A DNA stretch of 64,000 bases from positions 287,143-351,142 of the forward strand of contig JBMHBY010000006.1 in assembly GCA_049890195.1 (NCBI GenBank). Direction: 5' to 3'. A program made the translations under genes and the position numbers. This DNA comes from JAYQKL01 sp049890195 (GTDB taxonomy: Bacteria > Pseudomonadota > Alphaproteobacteria > RS24). Shown in pieces: positions 54,873-64,000 of this stretch (position 1 is its first letter; every line of letters starts with the position of its first letter). The notes under the pieces were generated by a model. The model ran no database searches and was not told the DNA's origin. It saw only the letters and a program-made list of their open reading frames with translations.

Positions 54873-54894
54873 CATGCCGGTTTCGCGGCAAGCC

Positions 54895-57768
54895 TCAATG
54901 CGCCTCATCCCAGTTGCGGGCGGCTTCAGCCTCCACCACCAGCGGCACTGAGAGGCTCAAGCGTGGGGCGCAGGCGTTCTGCATCACATCCGACACAATC
55001 TTGATCAAGGTCCGGGCCTCCGCTTCCGCCACCTCGAAAATCAGCTCATCATGCACCTGCAGCAACATTTTTGCCGGAGACCCTGCAGTCCTCAACGCCG
55101 GCGGCATGGCGATCATGGCGCGGCGGATGATATCAGCCGCCGTACCCTGTATCGGGGCGTTGATGGCGGCACGCTCGGCAAAGGCGCGGCGGGCCGGAAT
55201 TTTCGCCTTGATTTCGGGCAGATGAATTTTCCTGCCAAACAGGGTTGCAACATAACCCTGGGCGTGCGCTTCGGCTTTGACGGCTTCCATGTAATCCTTG
55301 ATGCCGGGGAACTTTTCGAAATAAGACTTGATGTAATCACCGGCTTCACCCCGCGAAATCCCCAGCTGATTGGCCAGACCGAAGGCCGATATGCCGTATA
55401 TGATGCCGAAATTAATGGCCTTGGCCCGCCGACGGACCTCCGGCGTCATATCACCGATCGGGACATTGAACATCTCAGACGCAGTCATGGCATGAATATC
55501 AAGACCATCCGAAAAAGCCTGTTTCAAAGCGGGGATGTCAGCGATGTGCGCGAGCAGCCGCAACTCAATCTGACTGTAGTCGGCACTGACCAGAACATTG
55601 CCCTCTTCAGCGACAAACGCCGTACGGATACGCCGGCCGTCTTCGGTGCGGATTGGAATGTTCTGCAGATTGGGATCGGATGAGGAAAGGCGCCCGGTTG
55701 TCGTGCTGGCCAGAGAATAGGATGTGTGGATGCGGCCGGTATCTTCATTGATGAAACCCGGCAGCGCGTCCGTATAGGTGGATTTCAGCTTGGCAAGCCC
55801 GCGCCATTCCAGCACCAGCACCGGCAGCCTGTGGCCTTGTGCGGCGAGTGCCTCCAACACATCCGCACCCGTGCCCCAGGCCCCGGTCTTGGTTTTTTTG
55901 CCGCCTTCCAGACCCATTTTTCCGAACAGTATGTCGCCGAGCTGTTTCGGGCTGGCAATGTTGAAACTCTCACCGGCCTCTTTGTAAATGTCCTCCTCCA
56001 TCGCCGCCATTTTCTGGGCAAACTCACCCGACAGGCGCGACAGAACGGTGCGGTCAACCTTGACCCCCCGGCCCTCCATGCCGACAATCACATCAACCAG
56101 CGGCCGTTCAGTGCTTTCATAAACCGAGACCACCCTGTCCTTGACCATTGCATGCTTGAGGTGATGCCAAAGCCGAAGGGTGACATCCGCATCTTCAGCG
56201 GCATAGGCCGTTGCCGCATCCAACGGCACCTGGTCAAAGGTGATCTGAGCCTTGCCGGTGCCCAAAAGCTCCTTGATGGGGATTGGCTTATGACCGAGAT
56301 AAAGCTGCGACAACTCATCCATGCCATGCCCGCGGGCACCCGCGGCAACGGCATAGGACATCAACATGGTGTCATCAAAAGGTGACACCTCAACGCCGCG
56401 ACGGGCAAAAATCTGCAGATCAAATTTGGCGTTCTGCAGCACCTTCAGCACGGACGGATCCTGCAGGAGCGGTGTCAGTGCCTCCAGCGTCTCACGTTCA
56501 CCAAGTTGTGACTGGCCCTCCGCCTCCAGAGCCAGCCCTTCCTGTGCGCCGTGTGCCAGCGGAATATAGCACGCCTCACCCGGCGCCGTGGCGAGGGAAA
56601 TGCCGACCAATTTGCAGGCCACACTATCCAACCCGTCCGTCTCGGTATCCAGCCCGATGACGCCGGCGCCCTGCGCCTTGGCAATCCAGTCCTGCAGCGC
56701 CGCCATATCGGTGACGCAGGCATAGGCTGAAGACTCGATCGGTGGCATGACGAAGTCTTTGCCGGCATCACCCGCATTGGCTGTCTGCGCCGTATCCTGC
56801 GCCGACCCCTCCGGCCGGGCGGCGGGCTTGGGCTGGTCTGAAGCGGCCAGATCCGGCGTGGCCGCAAACGACTTAACATCCAAATCATATTTTTTCGCCA
56901 CCCGCCGGGTCAGCGTATTGAACTCCATCGCCTTCAAAAAGCCGACCAGCTGGCCCGAGTCCGGCAGCGCCAATGCCGTTGCGTCAACCGGCACAGGCAG
57001 CGGCGTATCCTTTTTCAACGTCACCAGATCACGGCTGATGCGGGCCTGGTCGGCGAATTCAATCAGGTTTTCGCGCCTTTTGGTCTGTTTGATCTCATCC
57101 GCCCGCGCCAACAGCGTGTCGAGATCACCATATTCATTGATCAACAGGGCCGCCGTCTTGACGCCGATGCCCGGCACACCCGGCACATTGTCCACGCTGT
57201 CGCCGGCCAGCGACTGTACGTCTATCACCCGGTCCGGCCCGACACCGAATTTCTCAACCACTTCCGCCGCCCCGATTTTGCGGTCCTTCATCGTATCGAC
57301 CATCGAGACCCGCTCATCCACCAGCTGCATCAAATCCTTGTCAGACGAGACGATTGTGACTGTAGCGCCGTCCTGTGCCGCCGCATCCGCATAGGCGGCG
57401 ATCAAGTCATCAGCCTCAAACCCTTCCAATTCAATGGACGGAATGCCGAACGCCTTGACCGCCTCGCGCACCAGCGGGAACTGCGGAATCAAATCCTCCG
57501 GGGTTTCGCTGCGGTTGGCCTTGTAATCAGGATAAATGTCATTGCGGAAGGTTTTGCCGGAGGCGTCAAAAATCACCGCCAGATGGGTCGGCGTCGCCTC
57601 AGCATCCATATCCTCCAGCAGCTTCAGCAGCATGTTGCAAAACCCCGAAACCGCGCCGACAGGCAAACCGTCGCTTTTGCGGGTCAGCGGCGGCAGGGCG
57701 TGATAGGCGCGAAAAATGTATCCGGAGCCGTCAACGAGATAGAGGTGGTCTTGCTTACTCAGTGGCAT
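54895..57768 (-). CDS. polA: DNA polymerase I
   Basis: It fills repair gaps and removes RNA primers. The 957 residues have an N-terminal 5'-3' exonuclease (about 1-290), a 3'-5' exonuclease domain in which the motif DTETDGLD is intact, and a polymerase domain with DYSQIELRLLAH, KAINFGIIYGISAFG and VHDELIFEV. All three activities therefore look functional. It is convergent with pckA and divergent from the ABC ATPase gene. Confidence 0.97.
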   Translation of the reverse strand: MPLSKQDHLYLVDGSGYIFRAYHALPPLTRKSDGLPVGAVSGFCNMLLKLLEDMDAEATPTHLAVIFDASGKTFRNDIYPDYKANRSETPEDLIPQFPLVREAVKAFGIPSIELEGFEADDLIAAYADAAAQDGATVTIVSSDKDLMQLVDERVSMVDTMKDRKIGAAEVVEKFGVGPDRVIDVQSLAGDSVDNVPGVPGIGVKTAALLINEYGDLDTLLARADEIKQTKRRENLIEFADQARISRDLVTLKKDTPLPVPVDATALALPDSGQLVGFLKAMEFNTLTRRVAKKYDLDVKSFAATPDLAASDQPKPAARPEGSAQDTAQTANAGDAGKDFVMPPIESSAYACVTDMAALQDWIAKAQGAGVIGLDTETDGLDSVACKLVGISLATAPGEACYIPLAHGAQEGLALEAEGQSQLGERETLEALTPLLQDPSVLKVLQNAKFDLQIFARRGVEVSPFDDTMLMSYAVAAGARGHGMDELSQLYLGHKPIPIKELLGTGKAQITFDQVPLDAATAYAAEDADVTLRLWHHLKHAMVKDRVVSVYESTERPLVDVIVGMEGRGVKVDRTVLSRLSGEFAQKMAAMEEDIYKEAGESFNIASPKQLGDILFGKMGLEGGKKTKTGAWGTGADVLEALAAQGHRLPVLVLEWRGLAKLKSTYTDALPGFINEDTGRIHTSYSLASTTTGRLSSSDPNLQNIPIRTEDGRRIRTAFVAEEGNVLVSADYSQIELRLLAHIADIPALKQAFSDGLDIHAMTASEMFNVPIGDMTPEVRRRAKAINFGIIYGISAFGLANQLGISRGEAGDYIKSYFEKFPGIKDYMEAVKAEAHAQGYVATLFGRKIHLPEIKAKIPARRAFAERAAINAPIQGTAADIIRRAMIAMPPALRTAGSPAKMLLQVHDELIFEVAEAEARTLIKIVSDVMQNACAPRLSLSVPLVVEAEAARNWDEAH

Positions 57769-57975
57769 ATTGTCTGATCTTTATCCTGTTTTGGAAACTA
57801 TAGCGCAGCACATCTGATTCACCAGTCACCGGGGAGCAAAAATCTCTGGACAACTCCCCAATTCCAACAAAGTCAGGGCCAATATGCCTGCTTGTTTTTA
57901 TATAATCAGGCTGGACTTTTTTGCGGTCACGGCCCATTTTAAGGCCACGTCACAGCCATCAGGACCCAATTCAAA

Positions 57976-58941
57976 ATGCCAGATAGATCCGATCTTCCCG
58001 CCATGGCGATTTCCGCCCGCAAGTTGAAGAAAACCTATGCCGCCAGCGGCGGCAACGCACCCAAACAGGCCTTGAAAGGGATTGATCTCGACATTCCGCA
58101 AGGCTCGATTTTCGGCCTGCTGGGGCCGAACGGTGCCGGCAAATCGACCTTCATCAACATTCTTGCCGGGCTGGTGGTCAAATCCGCCGGCACTGCCGAG
58201 GTCTGGGGGTTTGACATTGACACCAACCCCCGCATGGCCCGCGCCTCCATCGGGGTTGTCCCGCAGGAGTTGAACCTGGACGCCTATTTTACCCCGCTGG
58301 AGTCGATGGAACTGCAGGCGGGCCTTTATGGGGTGCCGAAACACCAGCGGCGGTCTATGGAACTGCTGGAGGCTATGCAACTCGGCGACAAGGCCAATGC
58401 CTACGCCCGCACACTGTCGGGCGGCATGCGCCGCCGGCTTTTGGTCGCCAAAGCCATGGTCCACCAGCCGCCCATTCTGGTTCTCGACGAGCCGACCGCG
58501 GGTGTGGATCTGGAATTGCGCAAACAGCTTTGGGATTATGTACAGGATCTCAACCGCCAGGGCGTCACCATTGTGTTGACCACGCATTATCTGGAGGAGG
58601 CGCAGGCGCTGTGTGACCGGATTGCCATCATCGACCATGGCGAGGTCGTTGCCTGTGATGACACCAGCCATCTGTTGAACCTGATCGACCGCAAGACTTT
58701 GGTGATCCGTCCACAAGATATGCTCAGTGAACTGCCCCCGCCGGTGCAGAACGCTTTGGCGGCCTTTGACCCCGTGCTGAAGGCGGACGGGCGCCTGAGC
58801 CTGACCTTCAATCCGGGCCAGTCCACCGCCGGCGACATTTTGAATACACTCACAGCTCAAGGCATCGGCATAAGGGACATTGAAACCGAAGGCAACAGTC
58901 TGGAAAATGTGTTTATGAAGCTGACCAGCAAATCCGCCTGA
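57976..58941 (+). CDS. ABC transporter ATP-binding protein without adjacent permease
   Basis: This is an ATPase of a drug- or lipid-type exporter (YadG-like subfamily), 321 residues. It shows Walker A GPNGAGKST, signature LSGGMRRR, Walker B LVLDEPTAGVD and H-loop TTHYLEEAQ, with a C-terminal extension of about 80 residues. In this subfamily an ABC-2 permease gene usually follows; here the next gene is the convergent PEPC-like gene 41 bases away, so the permease is missing from the locus. It may pair with a permease elsewhere. Confidence 0.9.
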   Translation: MPDRSDLPAMAISARKLKKTYAASGGNAPKQALKGIDLDIPQGSIFGLLGPNGAGKSTFINILAGLVVKSAGTAEVWGFDIDTNPRMARASIGVVPQELNLDAYFTPLESMELQAGLYGVPKHQRRSMELLEAMQLGDKANAYARTLSGGMRRRLLVAKAMVHQPPILVLDEPTAGVDLELRKQLWDYVQDLNRQGVTIVLTTHYLEEAQALCDRIAIIDHGEVVACDDTSHLLNLIDRKTLVIRPQDMLSELPPPVQNALAAFDPVLKADGRLSLTFNPGQSTAGDILNTLTAQGIGIRDIETEGNSLENVFMKLTSKSA

Positions 58942-58981
58942 TTACAGATCACCCGGGCGACGGTCATCACCCTACGGCACC

Positions 58982-61801
58982 CTAGCCATAAGCGGCATTG
59001 GCATGCATCAGCCCCTGACTGACCAGCTTCACCAATCGGTTACATTGCTCCAGCCGCTTGACCGTCTGGCTGTTGATTCCAAGGGTCTTGGGTTGCAGGG
59101 TTGCATTGTCAGATAAATGGTGCTGCCAGTCCGCCCGGCCTGTTGAGCTTGGATAGGTTTTTTTCAAGATTTTGATGATCAGGTCCAAATCATAATTACA
59201 GGCTTTTTCCACGATTTCAGATCGTGTAGCCCCCGGAGGCGCATTCATCGGCACGCCCGCCGCTTCGGATTGGGCATGCATCAGCAAAGCCAGCCGTACA
59301 GCATGCAATATGATCTGGTTTTGCACCCGAAGCGAGGCCTTGTCCTCCATCCGCATGGATATTTTTTTGTCGATCTTGCTGAGAATCCGGCTTTGCAGCT
59401 CGCCGTCGGCGCGAATCCGATAGACCAATTGGCGCAGTTTTGCGTTGGCATTGCGCTGATACAACTGATTGGCAATGACCCGATAGCGCCAATATATATT
59501 TTGACCGGGATGACTCATCGCCCTTGAAATCCAGAAATTCGGATCCTGTAAATCACCATAAGCTGTCAGAGCCTGCAAATGTGTGGCGTCCCATGAACCC
59601 ATAATCATTTCAAGCAAATTCTGGGCCCGCGGTGAACTTGAGAAAATGCTGGCAAAACGGTCAATATCAATCCGCATGGCCCGCCCCAAACCAAAAATCA
59701 CATTCGCCGGGACCGACACTTGCTGCAACAGCGCATTATGCGGAATGGCGCGGATCATGCGCGGCGTGAAGGTCGATTGCGCCAACGGCCCTTTGGCCTG
59801 TCTGATTTCAGGCCGCGAACCCGAGGGTATCAGGAAATTACGGGCGAACCCGCTCAACAAATAGCGATAATCTCCATCGCGGTACAAACTGTCCTGCTGG
59901 GTGATGATTTCATTATAAAAATCCCAGATAAAATCCGCATCCGCATAAAAGCTGTCATCCGCAGCCTCTGTGACATCCTCAAACCGGGCACAAATTAATT
60001 GCAGCAAGCTGGCATCTGCCAATTTTTTGTTGGCAAACCACAAATATCCGTCCCCGCCTTGAAAACTGAACTCATGGGTCAGCTTCAGACCCAACGTGTT
60101 GAATTTATGAAACACCCAGGGGCTCATGATGTAATTGACCCGCTGCTTTAATGTACCGGGGTGTCCGCCGCGGCCGATCGACTCTCCATGTGTGTTAAAG
60201 ATGATTGTCCGGATGTTTTTGAGATTGCTGCGCGCCAAAGCCCGGGCCACATGCGACTGTAGGCGTTCAATCGAAAGGGTCGCCGGTATCTGACCGATAA
60301 ACCTGCCGGCATCTGAAAAGCCGGTCTGCAGACACAAGGTTTTGCGTTTTTGGATATAGGCGCGATAAGACGGCTGCTCAAGCAGACGTGCGACCACCCG
60401 ACCACCATTTCTGAGCGCATTCGGGGTTTCAAACAATGGGGAAATATCAACCTTGTGATCCACACCGTAATATTTTGCAAGCCCCAGGGCACTGATGATG
60501 ATGCTCGGCTGATCGGTTTCGGCGATCAGATATCGAATCGGCATTTCGCGGTCAATATGCTGCAAAATCTGGCGCGCCAGGATGAACTGCATGCGCACCG
60601 TGCCGGTTTCGGCATCAAGTGAGGCAAAATTGGTTTCAACCGGATCCACCGCAGCGGCATATTCATTCACTTTTTCCAGCAGTGTCCGTGACCCCAGCCG
60701 CTCTTCCATGGTAATCGGCAACACCTCGCCAATAGCTGAAATCACCTGCATGGCATTGGCCCGTAAATGCAAAGTCGCCGCGCCAAGACCGCAACGGCGC
60801 ATGCGCGATTTCAGCACAGTTATTTTTTCAATCAGGGACGGGACACGGGTTTCAGCCGCAACACGGTCAAGCCACCTGAGGCCCCGCTTGTGGTCCAACC
60901 AGCGCTTTGGGTTAGGCCGGGTCAGAAAATTAGCCGCCTCAACAAGAACCGTTTTGTCCATAAGATCACCCTCAAATCTGGCCTGCTCCTCTTTTGAAAC
61001 ACCGAGGGCGGCCTCCAGGGATGCCATGAATTTATTAAAAACAGCCGGCACATCGGAACGGTGTGCCTTTTTGATGGACCTGGCCTGCGCCAGATAGATT
61101 TCCAATATTTCTGTTTTTTCGGACAGCTTCAGACGGATGGTATCCGCCCACCCAATGTCATTGCGTCCATCCAGATCATACCCGACCCAGCTGGCGACCG
61201 TCACCTGATTGGGGGACAGTTCCTGCCAGCGGTCCGGAAAATGCCGCCGCGCCTGCTTTAAAATTATGCCGTTCAGCATATCAACACTGTTCTGCATCTG
61301 ATTGATGCAGGCCAAGGCTTCAACATGTTCATCTTGGAGGGCCGGCGGACTGGTTTTTAAAATATCATCAGCCAAAAGTTTGTTTGGCACCCCCTGCCCG
61401 AGGGACGCCGCGGAAATGGCGTCGCGGATGCCGGCACTCAGGGCAAATGTTGGATGTGCTGTCACAACAAGACCAATGGCCGGTGCCTCAACCCAAGCCT
61501 TGAAGGCGGCAAAACCATTTTCCGCCTCCCGGGACAGACGTTTTTTATAGTTTGCCGTGAAGGTGCGCATCTGGGCCACACCGGCCCGACGGGCAAGATC
61601 CTCGCCCCTGTCAACGGCCACGCGCCGGTTCAGGTCACACAGCAAGGCTTCCAAATCATTCATGGAAAGGCCGCCGTTCTCAAGCTCCTCTGACAGACTG
61701 TAAGCCATGAGCTTGACCGGATTGACATGCGGGTCCTGCTGACTGAGCGGCAAATAGCCCATGAGTTTTTTCTGGAGACCAGACAAGGCCGTCTTTTTCA
61801 T
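58982..61801 (-). CDS. Phosphoenolpyruvate carboxylase-like protein, divergent active site
   Basis: The 939 residues align along the PEPC family: ATHLRAN-type middle region, SPLFETPNALRNGGRV and GRGGHP. Active-site motifs differ from Escherichia coli PEPC. TAHPTE reads TAHPTF (His116 kept). GYSDSAKD, which has a key lysine, reads GFSDAGRF (Arg at 500). FHGRGGSIGRGG reads FNTHGESIGRGG, so one catalytic arginine is lost while the second (Arg544) stays. RLDIRQE is not present and there is no C-terminal QNTG. The usual activity (PEP plus bicarbonate to oxaloacetate) is therefore doubtful. The gene is divergent from gap and shares its operator region. Confidence 0.8.
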   Translation of the reverse strand: MKKTALSGLQKKLMGYLPLSQQDPHVNPVKLMAYSLSEELENGGLSMNDLEALLCDLNRRVAVDRGEDLARRAGVAQMRTFTANYKKRLSREAENGFAAFKAWVEAPAIGLVVTAHPTFALSAGIRDAISAASLGQGVPNKLLADDILKTSPPALQDEHVEALACINQMQNSVDMLNGIILKQARRHFPDRWQELSPNQVTVASWVGYDLDGRNDIGWADTIRLKLSEKTEILEIYLAQARSIKKAHRSDVPAVFNKFMASLEAALGVSKEEQARFEGDLMDKTVLVEAANFLTRPNPKRWLDHKRGLRWLDRVAAETRVPSLIEKITVLKSRMRRCGLGAATLHLRANAMQVISAIGEVLPITMEERLGSRTLLEKVNEYAAAVDPVETNFASLDAETGTVRMQFILARQILQHIDREMPIRYLIAETDQPSIIISALGLAKYYGVDHKVDISPLFETPNALRNGGRVVARLLEQPSYRAYIQKRKTLCLQTGFSDAGRFIGQIPATLSIERLQSHVARALARSNLKNIRTIIFNTHGESIGRGGHPGTLKQRVNYIMSPWVFHKFNTLGLKLTHEFSFQGGDGYLWFANKKLADASLLQLICARFEDVTEAADDSFYADADFIWDFYNEIITQQDSLYRDGDYRYLLSGFARNFLIPSGSRPEIRQAKGPLAQSTFTPRMIRAIPHNALLQQVSVPANVIFGLGRAMRIDIDRFASIFSSSPRAQNLLEMIMGSWDATHLQALTAYGDLQDPNFWISRAMSHPGQNIYWRYRVIANQLYQRNANAKLRQLVYRIRADGELQSRILSKIDKKISMRMEDKASLRVQNQIILHAVRLALLMHAQSEAAGVPMNAPPGATRSEIVEKACNYDLDLIIKILKKTYPSSTGRADWQHHLSDNATLQPKTLGINSQTVKRLEQCNRLVKLVSQGLMHANAAYG

Positions 61802-61920
61802 TTTTCATTCACCTTCAAAATGGCGCCGAGGCGTCTTGGTTTCAATCCAAAACGCCAATTCAACTGATTTCGGCTGATTTCGGATGATTTTTCGGCGCAA
61901 CGCAGATTGATAATGCATCA

Positions 61921-61942
61921 AAATTGACAGCGCTGTCAATTT
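61921..61942. promoter_or_regulatory. 22-bp perfect palindrome between the PEPC-like gene and gap, overlapping two -35 boxes
   Basis: The palindrome is AAATTGACAGC followed by its reverse complement. Each half contains TTGACA, one pointing to gap (61924-61929) and one to the PEPC-like gene (61939-61934). On the PEPC side a CATTAT box lies 18 bases downstream (61915-61910), a fair -10. On the gap side only a weak TAAGAG lies 17 bases away. The central CG and 8- to 11-bp arms resemble operators of LacI-family regulators, which suggests a repressor that blocks both promoters. Confidence 0.8.
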
Positions 61943-62016
61943 AGATTAAGAGATAGGGGACACACGCAAAAAAAACAACAGAGACCATCATCTGTGCCTC
62001 TTTTGAAAGGGATAAT

Positions 62017-63024
62017 ATGCCAATTAGAATCGCCATTAACGGATTTGGCCGAATTGGTCGCCTCACTTTGCGCAGTCTTTTGGAGACACCCCGCAAAGAT
62101 TTTGAACTTGTCGCCATTAATGACCTGTCCAGCCCGGAAGTCTGCGCCCACTTGTTGCAATATGACTCCATTCACGGGCCATTGCCTGTGGCATGCAAAA
62201 CCACGCAAACGGGTCTCAAAATCGGCCGCAATGCAATCAAGGTGTTCAGTGAAAAAGACCCCTCGGCCCTGCCTTGGGACAAGCTTGGCGTTGATATCGT
62301 GCTGGAATGCACAGGTGTGTTCACATCGCGTGCGGCGGCCGCCCTGCATCTGGAGGCCGGGGCCAGAAAAGTGTTGATTTCTGCCCCTGGCGCGAATGCC
62401 GACCTGACTGTGGTTTATGGTGTGAACCACAACCAGCTGAGAAAACACCACACAATTGTCTCCAACGCCTCGTGTACGACCAACTGTCTGGCACCGGTGG
62501 CGCAGGTCCTGCACAAGACCTGCGGCATCACCCGTGGCTACATGACCACCATTCATGCCTATACCGGCGATCAAAGGCTGGCTGACGCCACCCATAAGGA
62601 TTTGCGCCGCGCCCGCGCCGCCTCGCAATCCATCATCCCCACCACAACCGGGGCGGCCCAGGCCATCGGGCTGGTGCTGCCGCAACTAGCGGGCCGGCTG
62701 GAAGGCACGGCCCTGCGCGTGCCGGTGCCGAATGTCTCACTGGTTGATCTGGTGGTGCAGACCAAAAAGGCCACATCGGTTGAAGACATCAACACCACCA
62801 TGACCAAGGCGGCCAAAACAAGCCTGAAGGGGGTTTTGGGCGTTTGTGATGCACCGCTGGTCTCCGGCGACTTCAATCACAACCCGCTGTCGTCAATTTT
62901 TGACCTCAGCCAGACCCAGATGGTCAATGCGCGCATGGCGCGGGTGTTGAGCTGGTATGACAATGAATGGGGGTTTGCCAACCGGATGCTCGACACTGCC
63001 GCCCAGATGGGCCGGAAACTCTGA
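62017..63024 (+). CDS. gap: Glyceraldehyde-3-phosphate dehydrogenase, type I
   Basis: It oxidises glyceraldehyde-3-phosphate to 1,3-bisphosphoglycerate in glycolysis or the reverse in gluconeogenesis. The 335 residues have the NAD motif INGFGRIGRL, an aspartate after AIN (Asp36) that favours NAD over NADP, catalytic Cys153 in SNASCTTNC, HAYTGDQ, and the end SWYDNEWGFANRM. GAAAGGGA lies before the ATG. The neighbouring PEPC-like gene and the shared palindrome suggest joint control of central carbon flow. Confidence 0.95.
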   Translation: MPIRIAINGFGRIGRLTLRSLLETPRKDFELVAINDLSSPEVCAHLLQYDSIHGPLPVACKTTQTGLKIGRNAIKVFSEKDPSALPWDKLGVDIVLECTGVFTSRAAAALHLEAGARKVLISAPGANADLTVVYGVNHNQLRKHHTIVSNASCTTNCLAPVAQVLHKTCGITRGYMTTIHAYTGDQRLADATHKDLRRARAASQSIIPTTTGAAQAIGLVLPQLAGRLEGTALRVPVPNVSLVDLVVQTKKATSVEDINTTMTKAAKTSLKGVLGVCDAPLVSGDFNHNPLSSIFDLSQTQMVNARMARVLSWYDNEWGFANRMLDTAAQMGRKL

Positions 63025-63137
63025 GCGCCCCCAAGCCAGCCCGCTTGTTTCAGGCTGCACAGCGCAGGACGAATCCGTCCGGGATTTCAGGTTTGGCAAC
63101 ACGCAGGGATGGTGTATAAGAACCTGACACCGCTCAG

Positions 63138-63214
<77 letters not shown>

Positions 63215-63280
63215 CACTTTGGTTATAAATCAGTAGTTTAGCCAAAGTAGCCCCCCACCCCTCCAGTAGAAACCGCAGCC

Positions 63281-63302
63281 TGTCACAGTGGTGTCACAGT
63301 GG
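63281..63302 (+). repeat. Two-copy 11-bp tandem repeat upstream of the integrase
   Basis: TGTCACAGTGG occurs twice head to tail at 63281-63291 and 63292-63302, ending 13 bases before the integrase ATG and overlapping its GGGAGG ribosome-binding region. Such short direct repeats near integrases can be arm-binding sites, but this is unproven here. Confidence 0.6.
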
Positions 63303-63315
63303 GAGGGCAAGCGAT

Positions 63316-64000
63316 ATGGCTTCGATACGTAAAAGAGGCAACAAATGGCAGGCGCAGGTTCGTAGAGACAGCGCGAGACCGGTCTCAAGATCATTCCATC
63401 TCAGAGCCGACGCTGAACGTTGGGCAAGGCAGGTTGAAGCCGCGATTGAGCGGGGAGATCGTTCGGCCCTCGACCAAAAAAGAGCCAAGTTCGTCTCATG
63501 CCTCTTATCCAAGTATGTGTCCGAAGTGACCCCAAGCAAGCGGGGCGCATCTGAAGAGACCTACCGGATCAACGCTATGTTACGCGATCGCATAGCCGAA
63601 ATACCCCTGAGCCGTTTGCGGTCGCAGGCCATCGCCGACTACAGAGACCGCAGACTTACCAGCGTGTCAGCCCCCAGCGTTAGGCGAGAGCTGGTTATCC
63701 TTAGGCATGTTTTTGAGGTCAGCCGCCGCGAGTGGAATAGCGGCCCTAGACACAATCCGGTCGCCGAGATCCGTATACCCAATCACGCCAAAAGCCGAGA
63801 AATGCGGCTGACTCAAGCTGAATACGCGGATCTTCTGAGAGGTACAGCCGAGGCCAAGGCTTGGTGGCTAAAGCCAATCATTCAGATTGCGGTGGAGACA
63901 GCAATGCGTCGCGGAGAGATACTAAACGCGCGCTGGATAGACCTTAATCTCAAGCATAGAACGCTTCGGATACCCATCACCAAGAATGGCGAGGCAAGAG
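63316..64000 (+). CDS. Tyrosine recombinase/integrase, N-terminal part, cut by window edge
   Basis: This is a site-specific recombinase of the phage-integrase family. The visible 228 codons begin MASIRKRGNKWQAQVRR, an arm-binding N-terminal domain. A SAM-like core-binding domain (about 58-150) follows, then the start of the catalytic domain with TAMRRGEIL (first catalytic arginine, Arg198) and the beta-hairpin lysine in TKNGEAR. The second arginine, histidine and tyrosine are beyond the window. GGGAGG lies before the ATG. Use of AGA, AGG, ATA and CTA codons is much higher than in the neighbouring genes, consistent with acquisition by transfer. Confidence 0.9.
   Translation, partial: MASIRKRGNKWQAQVRRDSARPVSRSFHLRADAERWARQVEAAIERGDRSALDQKRAKFVSCLLSKYVSEVTPSKRGASEETYRINAMLRDRIAEIPLSRLRSQAIADYRDRRLTSVSAPSVRRELVILRHVFEVSRREWNSGPRHNPVAEIRIPNHAKSREMRLTQAEYADLLRGTAEAKAWWLKPIIQIAVETAMRRGEILNARWIDLNLKHRTLRIPITKNGEAR

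Overview
The window reads as a chromosomal segment of an alphaproteobacterium of moderate GC content. The evidence is gene order rather than one marker: aroA-cmk-rpsA-ihfB-lapA-pyrF-trpFBA-accD-folC-trxA-addAB, a TsaE/AmgK-type fusion beside a MurU-type nucleotidyltransferase, ahcY, then HPr-EIIA-HprK-ChvG-ChvI facing pckA. These are alphaproteobacterial arrangements, as are the short HprK, the alpha-type AddB and the FYDLN-acid protein. I cannot name a genus. Coding density is high and many convergent genes touch or overlap by a few bases.

Layout. 1-5.5 kb is translation on the minus strand: the start of lepA, then infC, rpmI, rplT, pheS and pheT. infC has an ATA start codon, so its N-terminus is missed by an ATG-based gene call. 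5.5-14.8 kb is mixed: a glycosyltransferase with a small unknown protein, an alpha/beta hydrolase, an NAD(P)-binding protein, queG, a GST, uppP, a complex I NDUFA9-like protein, tRNA-Leu(CAG), a TetR regulator with a 26-bp near-perfect palindrome in front of it and a dioxygenase behind it, and a thioesterase. 14.9-18.2 kb is RNase D, an LptC-LptA fusion, lptB and hpf; rpoN, often found between lptB and hpf, is absent. 18.3-20.4 kb is a lipoprotein-like RTX protein whose frame breaks at a run of nine G. 20.8-26.5 kb is a Baeyer-Villiger-type monooxygenase divergent from an acyl-CoA synthetase and a thiolase-like/crotonase fusion. 26.5-37.6 kb is tRNA-Ala(GGC), the FYDLN protein and the long aroA-to-folC gene train. 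37.6-46.8 kb is trxA, addAB and cell-wall-sugar recycling. 46.9-54.8 kb is an FAD reductase, ahcY, the PTS-type regulators, ChvGI and pckA. 54.9-63.2 kb is polA, an orphan ABC ATPase, a divergent PEP-carboxylase-like protein, gap and tRNA-Arg(CCG). A tyrosine integrase begins just after that tRNA and runs off the window, so an integrated element probably lies beyond it.

How genes work together. Three points of carbon control are visible. PTS-type phosphorelay proteins (HPr, EIIA, HprK) are joined to the ChvG/ChvI two-component system. pckA is divergent from chvI. A perfect 22-bp palindrome between the PEPC-like gene and gap holds a TTGACA box in each direction. The items most worth following up are the poly-G switch in the RTX gene, the PEPC-like protein with altered active-site motifs, the LptC-LptA fusion and the thiolase-like/crotonase fusion. 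I found no CRISPR array, defence island or complete mobile element.
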